From positions 1 through 11,048 of the forward strand of contig USDP01000040.1 in assembly GCA_900553545.1 (NCBI GenBank): DNA of 11,048 bases, written 5' to 3'. This stretch comes from an uncultured Eubacteriales bacterium. Its GTDB lineage: Bacteria > Bacillota > Clostridia > Oscillospirales > Oscillospiraceae. Both the position numbers and the translations under genes were made by a program. Numbering within the stretch: the stretch's first letter is position 1; every line of letters begins with the position of its first letter. Positions 1-5,667 of the stretch are shown here, one piece after another. A model generated the notes under the pieces. That model was not told the origin of the DNA. It was given only the letters and a program-made list of their open reading frames with translations, and made no database searches.

Positions 1-684
1 ATCAAGGAACAGCTTTTTGGCGAAACCGGTTATACTGCGGATTATACTGGTACGGGTCACAAATTTACGCTGACCGATGTTTATGGGTATACGGACAGCT
101 TCTGGGTAAAATTGAAGACCTATACCGGCACCCCGATTTATGACCCAGATCCCTCGGGCGAAAATGCGGCAGACTATAGCGGCGATACCTACTTCCAGGC
201 AGTGAGCGCGAAGGCTGAGAAGGGCAATGTTCGTTACTTTGTCATGCCGTCCGGCGCGGACTCCCTCTACCGCAGCAGCGACAACTGCTATCAGACGGTC
301 CTGCTGCGGCCCGAATACGGCGCGGAGCTGGATATGAGCCAGCTGATCCCGACCTTCTATGTCCACAGCGGCACAGAAGCCTTTGCAAAGTCCGCCGGTG
401 AAGAGGCGGCTGTGAAGCAGACCTCCGGCGTGAGCGTCGTCGACTTCACGACGAGCCCGGTGCAGTATACCGCGAAGGACAGCGCCGGTACGGCCATCAA
501 GAACTACTGGGTCACCTATAAGAAGTATCAGGATACCCCCGCCCTGTTCGTCAACGGTCGGCCTTTGACGCACTGCAGGAGGATGTGGAGGACAGATACA
601 AGCGCGAGGTCCTGCTCACCGGCACGGATGACTACCACGATGTGTTCTTTGCCAATCTCGGCGGCGCGGCGCTGGGCGGTCTGA
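1..684 (+). CDS. SLH-anchored surface protein, 5'-truncated upstream fragment (frame 1)
   Basis: This is the upstream visible part of a large secreted protein. The frame is open from the first base, so the true start lies outside the window; the TTG at 112 is not needed as a start. The translation is beta-rich and looks like tandem cell-surface Ig-like or cadherin-like repeats. Around 350-510 it shows the pattern LIPTFYVHSG...SGVSVVDFTTSPVQYTAKD...YWVTY, familiar from extracellular Clostridia and Bacteroidetes Ig-like (DUF5018-like) domains. Meaningful coding stops near 558. After VNG the frame runs into an atypical Arg/Cys-rich tail ending at the TGA at 682-684, while the natural continuation (AFDALQEDVEDRYKREVLLTG) is in frame 3. 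Adding one C at 559 joins the two as VNG-P-AFDALQ. I therefore read this and the 585-1919 frame as one gene split by a frameshift. The exact domain family and ligand are unknown. Confidence 0.75.
   Translation: MKEQLFGETGYTADYTGTGHKFTLTDVYGYTDSFWVKLKTYTGTPIYDPDPSGENAADYSGDTYFQAVSAKAEKGNVRYFVMPSGADSLYRSSDNCYQTVLLRPEYGAELDMSQLIPTFYVHSGTEAFAKSAGEEAAVKQTSGVSVVDFTTSPVQYTAKDSAGTAIKNYWVTYKKYQDTPALFVNGRPLTHCRRMWRTDTSARSCSPARMTTTMCSLPISAARRWAV
553..566 (+). other. Frameshift site 1 (apparent one-base deletion)
   Basis: Frame 1 reads AAC GGT CGG (N G R) and then degenerates, while frame 3 becomes sensible from GCC TTT GAC (A F D) at 561. Adding one C after 558 gives GGT CCG GCC TTT GAC, a smooth G-P-A-F-D that joins two halves of the same protein. 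The site has no slippery heptamer, so programmed slippage is unlikely. A genuine mutation or a base-call error is the likelier cause. Confidence 0.75.
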
Positions 685-1919
685 CCGTCACGCTCGACGA
701 GAAAGCGCAACAGACGCTGAAGCTCGACGATTTTTGGACCATGGGCGGCCACGGCAACGACACGCTGAACGCCTTTAAGGAGACGGGCTGGAATTATGTC
801 ACGAGCGCGGCCAAGCTCCGCCTGCGCCTGAAGGACACGCCGGACAAGCTGCCGACCAACGAGATCAGCGGCGTGATGACCATTTCGTCCGACGCGGGCA
901 CGAAGTACATCTACCTCACCGGCTCGGTCAGACCCGAGCTCATCACGGACAGCGTGCCGAATGGGGTCAAGTATGTGCCGTACTCGGTCATGCTCCAGAC
1001 CAATAACCATTCCGACGACAATACCGTCAGCTTCGCGCTGGAGTCCGGCAGCCTGCCCGACGGCCTGACGCTGAATGCGCGTACCGGCGAAATTTACGGC
1101 GTTCCGACTACGGTCGGGACCTCCGCGTTCACGATCCGCGCCTCGTTCAGCGCGGAGGGCCTTGAGGATTCCGTGAAGGAATACACCATCGAGATCGCGG
1201 ACAACAGCGACGCGAACGTCGATGCCTCCAGCGACCACACGATCCTGGACCGCGTGCTCAACATGGGCGACCTGAACGATGACTGGCAGGGCCAGTATCA
1301 CGATCAGGTCTTCCGCGTGGACCATGAGTATGCCGAATTCGTGAAGTTCTTCATCGACGGCCAGCTGCTGGTCGACGGCGACGACTACATCTCCGAGGAA
1401 GGCAGCACAAAGATCACGATCCGCTCCAAGACGTTCGGCCGCTTCGGCCCCGGCACGCACACCATCGCGGTGGAGTTCCGCAGACACAGCGACAACGTTA
1501 TGACGAAGACCGCGCAGAACTACCGCTCTACCGTGAACACCTGGATCAACGGCGGCAATGGCGCGAACTCCGCGGGCCTGCCCTACAACCCGGCGGCCAG
1601 CACGTCCAACGGCAATTTCATCGACGTGCACGCGAACGACTGGTTCTACAACGACGTAATGTGGGCGAACAAGGCCAAGTATCTGGTCGGCGTGAGCGCA
1701 AACCGCTTCGCTCCGGCGCAGAACACGACGCAGGCCATGGTCGTGACGATCCTCGCGCGCGTTGCGGAGATCGACCTGTCCGCCCATGAGGGCAGCGGCC
1801 AGAAGCTGTGGTACACGGCGGCCAACTGGGCGGCCTCCATCGGCATGATCGACTGGGATACCTTAAAAACGACATGCGCCCGGACAGCTTCACGACCCGT
1901 GCGCAGCTCGCGTCGCTGA
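585..1919 (+). CDS. SLH-anchored surface protein, C-terminal fragment (frame 3); intended end probably 1957
   Basis: This is the downstream part of the gene that begins before base 1; the ATG at 585 is internal (MEDRYKREV) and no ribosome binding site was seen for it. Domains in order: a beta-rich module (DVFFANLGGAALGGLTVTL, then LKLDDFWTMGGHGNDTL, about 590-800); a putative Ig (He_PIG-type) domain at about 935-1200 with the hallmark LPDGLTLNARTGEIYGVPT; another beta module at about 1230-1500; a short Gly/Asn/Ser linker; then SLH domain 1 at about 1618-1767 (FIDVHANDWFYNDVMWANKA) and SLH domain 2 at about 1804-1945. Read literally, the second SLH breaks after WDTLK and ends at the TGA at 1917-1919. 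Adding one A to the run at 1865-1869 restores NDMRPDSFTTRAQLASLTRR and carries the frame to the TAA at 1955-1957. The SLH pair implies non-covalent attachment to the cell-wall polymer. The role is probably adhesion, glycan binding or support of a catalytic part upstream of the window. Confidence 0.8.
   Translation: MEDRYKREVLLTGTDDYHDVFFANLGGAALGGLTVTLDEKAQQTLKLDDFWTMGGHGNDTLNAFKETGWNYVTSAAKLRLRLKDTPDKLPTNEISGVMTISSDAGTKYIYLTGSVRPELITDSVPNGVKYVPYSVMLQTNNHSDDNTVSFALESGSLPDGLTLNARTGEIYGVPTTVGTSAFTIRASFSAEGLEDSVKEYTIEIADNSDANVDASSDHTILDRVLNMGDLNDDWQGQYHDQVFRVDHEYAEFVKFFIDGQLLVDGDDYISEEGSTKITIRSKTFGRFGPGTHTIAVEFRRHSDNVMTKTAQNYRSTVNTWINGGNGANSAGLPYNPAASTSNGNFIDVHANDWFYNDVMWANKAKYLVGVSANRFAPAQNTTQAMVVTILARVAEIDLSAHEGSGQKLWYTAANWAASIGMIDWDTLKTTCARTASRPVRSSRR
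1863..1871 (+). other. Frameshift site 2 in a run of five A (apparent one-base deletion)
   Basis: TTA AAA ACG leads to a nonsense-like tail and a TGA at 1917. Moving to frame 2 at the A-run gives AAA AAC GAC ATG CGC, which completes an SLH domain (DMRPDSFTTRAQLASLTRRIVNYI) and stops at the TAA at 1955. A homopolymer undercall, a real -1 mutation, or polymerase or ribosome slippage on the A5 run could each explain it. Confidence 0.8.
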
Positions 1920-1979
1920 CGCGGCGTATCGTCAATTACATCGACGCGAACAGATAAGACACAAAGCTCCATAGAATAC

Positions 1980-2019
1980 AAAAACTCCGCTGCATCCATC
2001 CGGATGCAGCGGAGTTTTT
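1980..2019. terminator. Bidirectional intrinsic terminator between convergent genes
   Basis: The arms aaaaactccgctgcatcc (1980-1997) and ggatgcagcggagttttt (2002-2019) are perfectly complementary over 18 bases, with a 4-base loop. The A-tract on one side and T-tract on the other let the hairpin act on both strands. It lies 22 bases after the restored stop of the plus-strand SLH gene and 10 bases past the minus-strand galK stop, so it probably ends both transcripts. Confidence 0.9.
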
Positions 2020-2029
2020 ATCGATGGAC

Positions 2030-3139
2030 TTACACGATCTGGAGCAGGTGGCAGTGGCCCTCGCCGAGGACGGCCTCAACACCGGCCTTGAACTGCTCGA
2101 AGCTGTCGTTCGGGACGAACGCAAGCGCCGTACCGGCGAAGCCGCCGCCGTGGATGCGGACTGCACCGCGGCCCTGGAGCAGCTTCGTGCAGAGCGCGAG
2201 CGTGATGGCCATGTCCTGATGCTCGGCGTAGCCGCGGGGGATGACATTCTGCAGGAGCATCCAGGAGGCCCGGCCGGACTCGTTCACATAGTTCAGGAAA
2301 GCGTCGAAATTGTCGTTGTGCAGCGCGCGGACCTGCATCTGCACACGGCGGTTCTCGTTGAAAAAGTGGATGCCGCGCAGCACCGCGCGGTCGCCGGTGG
2401 CCTTGCGGATTTCCGCAATCTTTGCGTAAAACTCCTGCTCATCGACCTCGCGCAGCACTTCCTTTCCGAAAAATGCTGCCACTTTCTTCATCTCAAGCGG
2501 CATCGCCGCGTACTCATCGGTCAGGTCGGCATGATCCGCGCCAGAATCAATGGTGCAGAGGGTATAACCTGAATGTGCAAAGTCGTAATCGACCTTCTCC
2601 ACGACCGGCATTTTCGGGTCGTTGAAGTCGATGAACACCAGACCGCCGACGCTCGACGCCATCTGATCCATCAGACCGGACGGCTTGCCGTAGTACACGT
2701 TTTCCGCGTACTGGCCGATCTGTGCAATTTCAATCGCAGAAACGGCATTGTCCGCGAACAGGCCGTTCAGGATGCGGCCGATCAGGACTTCAAACGCTGC
2801 CGAGCTGGAGAGGCCTGAGCCGGGCAGCACCGTGGACTTGACCTTCGCGTCAAAGCCCGCGAGCTTGTATCCGCGCTGGGCGAACGCTGCCGCCACGCCG
2901 CGGATCAGCGCCGCAGTCGTATTCCTTTCAGATTCCTTTGCGTTCAGGTCGCCAAGGTCAATCTCAACCGGCCTATATCCCTCAGAATCGACGCGGATAA
3001 CGTTCGTGCCGTTGAGCGTCACCTCCGCCGTCGTGGTCATATCGACCGCCGCCGCGATCACGCACCCGTGCTGGTGGTCAGTGTGGTTGCCGCCGATCTC
3101 CGTGCGCCCCGGCGCGGAAAAATGATATACTTTATCCAT
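2030..3139 (-). CDS. galK: Galactokinase (GHMP kinase family)
   Basis: Phosphorylates alpha-D-galactose with ATP to galactose-1-phosphate in the cytoplasm, the first committed step of the Leloir pathway. The 369-residue product has the three expected GHMP motifs: the galactokinase signature APGRTEIGGNHTDH at 9-22, the ATP-binding glycine/serine loop PGSGLSSSAA at 106-115, and the C-terminal motif with RIHGGGFAGTALAFV at 328-342. D158 in GLMDQ aligns with the catalytic base. The start is fixed by GGAGG six bases upstream (3146-3150) and by an 8-base overlap with the end of galT, implying translational coupling. Two oddities: the protein starts only eight residues before APGR, whereas E. coli GalK has about 25 there, and the usual GEHTDY is GGNHTDH, so the Glu that contacts galactose in characterised enzymes is Asn18. 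I recall this variant from clostridial relatives annotated as galactokinase. Operon context supports galactose as substrate, but another hexose or hexosamine is possible. Confidence 0.92.
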   Translation of the reverse strand: MDKVYHFSAPGRTEIGGNHTDHQHGCVIAAAVDMTTTAEVTLNGTNVIRVDSEGYRPVEIDLGDLNAKESERNTTAALIRGVAAAFAQRGYKLAGFDAKVKSTVLPGSGLSSSAAFEVLIGRILNGLFADNAVSAIEIAQIGQYAENVYYGKPSGLMDQMASSVGGLVFIDFNDPKMPVVEKVDYDFAHSGYTLCTIDSGADHADLTDEYAAMPLEMKKVAAFFGKEVLREVDEQEFYAKIAEIRKATGDRAVLRGIHFFNENRRVQMQVRALHNDNFDAFLNYVNESGRASWMLLQNVIPRGYAEHQDMAITLALCTKLLQGRGAVRIHGGGFAGTALAFVPNDSFEQFKAGVEAVLGEGHCHLLQIV

Positions 3140-4640
3140 TCTGAACCTCCGTCAGGAACTTTTTGAGGTGCTTTCTGCCCTCTGCCGTACACTTGTAGAC
3201 GCCCGCGCACTCGAGCACCTGCGCAAAGATCTGTCCGATCTTATCACGGATGATGTCCTCGGCGTTGTCCGCGTTGAATTCCGGATGGCGGCTCATGAAC
3301 TCGGCTGCCCAGTCGGCGTGCTTGGCAAGCTCATCGTTTTCGCGCAGATTTTCGCCATTCAGCAGCGCAGTTTTGAGGTCGGCCATCTCTTTTTTCAGTC
3401 TGCCGGGCAGAATTGCCAGACCCATGACCTCGATCAGGCCGATATTTTCCTTCTTGATGTGGTGCAGCTCCTCATGCGGATGGTAAAGGCCCATCGGATG
3501 CTCCGGCGTGGTCAGATTGTTGCGGAGCACGAGGTCGAGTTCATAGCGACCCTTGCGCATCCGTGCGATGGGGGTGATGGTGTTATGCGGCTCGCCGTCG
3601 GTTTCCGCAAAGATCATCGCGTCCGGGTCACTGTAACCGCGCCACTTTGCAAGGATTTTTCCTGCCAGCTCACAGAGCTGGTTTTTGTTTTCCGAGTTCA
3701 GACGCAGCACCGTCATCGGGTACTTCACGACACAGCAGTCCACATCTTCAAATCCCGGCACTTCAAAGCCGAACTCTTTCTCGGCCTTCTCCATCGGGAA
3801 GGTATGATGGCCGCCCTGAAAATGTTCGTGCGCCAGAATGCTGCCGCCGACGATGGGCAGGTCGGCATTGCTGCCGAGGAAGTAGTGTGGGAACTGTTCA
3901 ACGAACGAGAAGAGTTTGTCAAAGGCCGAACGGTCAATCACCATCGGCGTATGCTCGGTGTTCATCACGATCGCGTGCTCGTTGTAGTAGACGTAGGGCG
4001 AATACTGGAAGCCCCACGGCTGGCCGTTTACGGTCACGGGCATGACGCGCAGATTCTGCCGCGCCGGGTGCGAAATCGTGCCCGCATAGCCGACGTTTTC
4101 GACGCAGAGCAGGCACTTGGGGTAACCGGACGCCTTTTTCAGCTTCGCTGCCGCAATGTCGCGCGGGTCTTTCTCCGGCTTCGAGAGGTTGATGGAAATT
4201 TCAAGTTCGCCGTACTTTGTCTGCGCCGTCCAGTGCTCGTCCTTTGCGATGCGATCTCTGCGGATATAGTTGCAGTCCTGACTCAGCTTGTAAAAATAAT
4301 CGGTTGCCGCTTTCGGGGACTCTGCGTAGAGCGACCAGAACTTCCGCACGACCTCGGACGGCCGCGGCGTGACGCAGCCCATGAGCTTCGTATCAAACAG
4401 GTCGTGCTCCGCAATCGTGTCGTTGATCTGTCCCTGTTCTACCGCGTAATCGCAGAGGATGTTCAGACATTCCGGAAAACTATGGCGTTCGGCCTGCTTT
4501 TCATAGCTTTCCAGTTTCAGTTCCGCCAAAAGTGCGTTTCTGGCGAAGGTTTCGTCCAGCGGGTGCAGCAGGCCGCAGTCCTTCGCGTAATCGAGCAGCG
4601 AATCCAGCGCGGCATATACCGTCTCAATCTTCATAGCCAT
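3132..4640 (-). CDS. galT: Galactose-1-phosphate uridylyltransferase, long Firmicutes (class II) type
   Basis: Exchanges UMP between UDP-glucose and galactose-1-phosphate, giving UDP-galactose and glucose-1-phosphate. The product is 502 residues, the length of the Firmicutes-type enzyme (about 490-510) rather than the roughly 350-residue E. coli type. The active-site motif HEHFQGG lies at 271-277; by analogy with the HxHxQ motif of the family, H273 is the uridylylated nucleophile. A CLLC pair (176-179) followed by ENVGYAGTISHPARQNLR, and the C-terminal HPMGLYHPHEELHHIKKENIG segment (381-400), are also typical. The frame stays open upstream to 4745, but the start at 4640 (MAMKIETVYA) is preferred because AAGGAG lies seven bases before it (4648-4653); the ATG at 4634 would be 13 bases away. 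The gene overlaps the end of galE by 17 bases and the start of galK by 8, so the three cistrons are one transcription and translation unit. Confidence 0.95.
   Translation of the reverse strand: MAMKIETVYAALDSLLDYAKDCGLLHPLDETFARNALLAELKLESYEKQAERHSFPECLNILCDYAVEQGQINDTIAEHDLFDTKLMGCVTPRPSEVVRKFWSLYAESPKAATDYFYKLSQDCNYIRRDRIAKDEHWTAQTKYGELEISINLSKPEKDPRDIAAAKLKKASGYPKCLLCVENVGYAGTISHPARQNLRVMPVTVNGQPWGFQYSPYVYYNEHAIVMNTEHTPMVIDRSAFDKLFSFVEQFPHYFLGSNADLPIVGGSILAHEHFQGGHHTFPMEKAEKEFGFEVPGFEDVDCCVVKYPMTVLRLNSENKNQLCELAGKILAKWRGYSDPDAMIFAETDGEPHNTITPIARMRKGRYELDLVLRNNLTTPEHPMGLYHPHEELHHIKKENIGLIEVMGLAILPGRLKKEMADLKTALLNGENLRENDELAKHADWAAEFMSRHPEFNADNAEDIIRDKIGQIFAQVLECAGVYKCTAEGRKHLKKFLTEVQNG
3146..3150 (-). 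promoter_or_regulatory. Ribosome binding site deciding the galK start
   Basis: GGAGG on the minus strand, six bases before the ATG at 3139 and within the last codons of galT. It supports the short galK N-terminus and coupling of galK translation to termination on galT. Confidence 0.75.
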
Positions 4641-5616
4641 GCGGATGCTCCTTGTGCCAGTTCCATGCAGAACCGATGATCGTCTCAATATCGTCGTATT
4701 TTGGCTTCCAGCCGAGGACGGTCTTTGCCTTTTCCGAGGACGCAACCAACTGCGCCGGGTCTCCCGCGCGACGCTCCGCCATCTCGCACTTGATCGGCTT
4801 ACCGACGACCTTCTCCGCGGTGTCGATGATCTCCTTGACGGTGAAGCCGACGCCGTTGCCGAGGTTGAACACGTTGTTCTCGCCGCCGTTCATCAGATAT
4901 TCCGCGGCGAGGATGTGCGCGGAGGCAAGGTCGGTGACGTGGATATAGTCGCGGACGCAGGTGCCGTCGCGCGTGGGATAGTCGTCGCCAAAGATAAAGA
5001 CGTGGTCACGCTGCCCGTTCGGGACCTGCAGGACAATCGGAATCAGGTGCGTCTCGGGGTTATGCGCCTCGCCGATCTTGCCGGACATGTGTGCGCCGCA
5101 GGCGTTGAAGTAGCGCAGCGCGACAAAATGAATCCCGTGCGCGACGGACGCCCAGTAGAACATCCGCTCCATCGCCAGCTTCGTGTCGCCGTAGCAGTTG
5201 GTGGGGTGCGTCGGGTCAGTCTCGAGGATCGGCACACGCTCCGGCTCGCCGTAGGTCGCGGCGGTGGAGGAGAAGACAATGTACTTCACGCCATGCTCGA
5301 TCATGCTCTGGAGCATCGTGCGCGTGCCGCCGAGGTTGTTGTCGTAATACTTGAGCGGATTGACCATGCTCTCGCCGACCTGCGAGTTCGCCGCGAAATG
5401 GATGACCGCGTCGATCTTTTCACTGGAAAAGACGTGGTCGCAGAATTCCTTGTTCCGGATATCGCCCTGATAGAACCGGGCCTTCGGATGCACGGCTGCC
5501 CGGAAGCCGGTCTCCAGATTGTCCGCCACGACCACGTCGTAGCCATTGTCAATGAGTTCATACACGGTGTGGCTGCCGATGTAACCAGCGCCGCCTAAAA
5601 CCAGAATCGTTTTCAT
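4624..5616 (-). CDS. galE: UDP-glucose 4-epimerase
   Basis: Interconverts UDP-galactose and UDP-glucose using tightly bound NAD+, closing the Leloir cycle and also supplying UDP-galactose for glycan synthesis. It is an extended short-chain dehydrogenase/reductase of 330 residues, the usual length. The N-terminal NAD-binding Rossmann motif GGAGYIG is at 8-14, the NAD-side HFAANSQVGES segment at 73-83, the catalytic SST at 116-118, and the catalytic YxxxK as Y142-GDT-K146. RYFNACGAH and the FGDDYPTRDGTCVRDYIHV block are typical of GalE rather than of other nucleotide-sugar epimerases. The ATG at 5616 is preceded by a strong AAAGGAGG (5623-5630) with a 6-base spacer. It is the first gene of galE-galT-galK. 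Upstream there are only 51 bases to the surface-protein gene, mostly occupied by a terminator-like hairpin, so its expression may depend on read-through or on a promoter inside the upstream gene. Confidence 0.97.
   Translation of the reverse strand: MKTILVLGGAGYIGSHTVYELIDNGYDVVVADNLETGFRAAVHPKARFYQGDIRNKEFCDHVFSSEKIDAVIHFAANSQVGESMVNPLKYYDNNLGGTRTMLQSMIEHGVKYIVFSSTAATYGEPERVPILETDPTHPTNCYGDTKLAMERMFYWASVAHGIHFVALRYFNACGAHMSGKIGEAHNPETHLIPIVLQVPNGQRDHVFIFGDDYPTRDGTCVRDYIHVTDLASAHILAAEYLMNGGENNVFNLGNGVGFTVKEIIDTAEKVVGKPIKCEMAERRAGDPAQLVASSEKAKTVLGWKPKYDDIETIIGSAWNWHKEHPHGYED
4648..4653 (-). promoter_or_regulatory. Ribosome binding site deciding the galT start
   Basis: AAGGAG on the minus strand, inside the galE coding region. 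The 7-base gap to the ATG at 4640 favours this start over the ATG at 4634 (13-base gap) and over the far upstream open-frame start at 4745, which has no such signal that I could see. Confidence 0.7.
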
Positions 5617-5622
5617 AAGAAA

Positions 5623-5630
5623 CCTCCTTT
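5623..5630 (-). promoter_or_regulatory. Ribosome binding site of galE
   Basis: AAAGGAGG on the minus strand, six bases before the ATG at 5616. It begins one base after the T-tract of the upstream hairpin, so the galE initiation region directly abuts a terminator. Confidence 0.85.
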
Positions 5631-5631
5631 G

Positions 5632-5663
5632 AAAAGGCGGGAGATGACTGCATCTCCCGCCTT
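5632..5663 (-). terminator. Intrinsic terminator or attenuator between the surface-esterase gene and galE
   Basis: On the minus strand AAGGCGGGAGATG (5663-5651), loop CAGT, and CATCTCCCGCCTT (5646-5634) form a perfect 13-bp GC-rich stem. The stem's last two T's and the next two give a short T4 tract (5635-5632), which then runs into C and AAAGGAGG. The hairpin begins four bases after the TAA of the large upstream gene. It has the form of an intrinsic terminator for that gene, but its place directly before the galE ribosome binding site leaves no room for a separate promoter between it and galE. Confidence 0.8.
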
Positions 5664-5667
5664 GCGC

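Noticed and set aside
528..1787. Minus-strand open frame of 419 codons opposite the SLH gene
   Set aside because: The plus strand carries He_PIG and SLH domains here, and the minus product is Arg/Val/His-rich and domain-free.
1863..1871. Programmed -1 ribosomal frameshift at the A5 run
   Set aside because: The sequence C TTA AAA is not a canonical X XXY YYZ heptamer, the zero-frame product would lose the SLH anchor, and a second frameshift without any slippery site exists in the same gene. Deletion or base-call error is simpler.
2004..2572. Small plus-strand frames running from the terminator into galK (2004-2219 and 2024-2572)
   Set aside because: They overlap the shared terminator and galK on the opposite strand, and their translations show no conserved motif.
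3168..4679. Plus-strand open frame of 503 codons covering almost all of galT
   Set aside because: Antisense shadow: the minus-strand protein has full galT motifs and a ribosome binding site, while this frame gives a His/Arg/Val-rich product with no recognisable motif. Long antisense frames are expected in GC-rich genes.
4641..4745. Longer galT start at 4745
   Set aside because: It would overlap galE by over 120 bases, adds 35 Arg/Ser-rich residues unlike the family, and I saw no ribosome binding site for it, whereas AAGGAG precedes the ATG at 4640.
4639..5598. Plus-strand open frame of 319 codons opposite galE
   Set aside because: Mirror of galE codon bias; its product is Arg/Val/Asp-rich without domains, and galE is certain.
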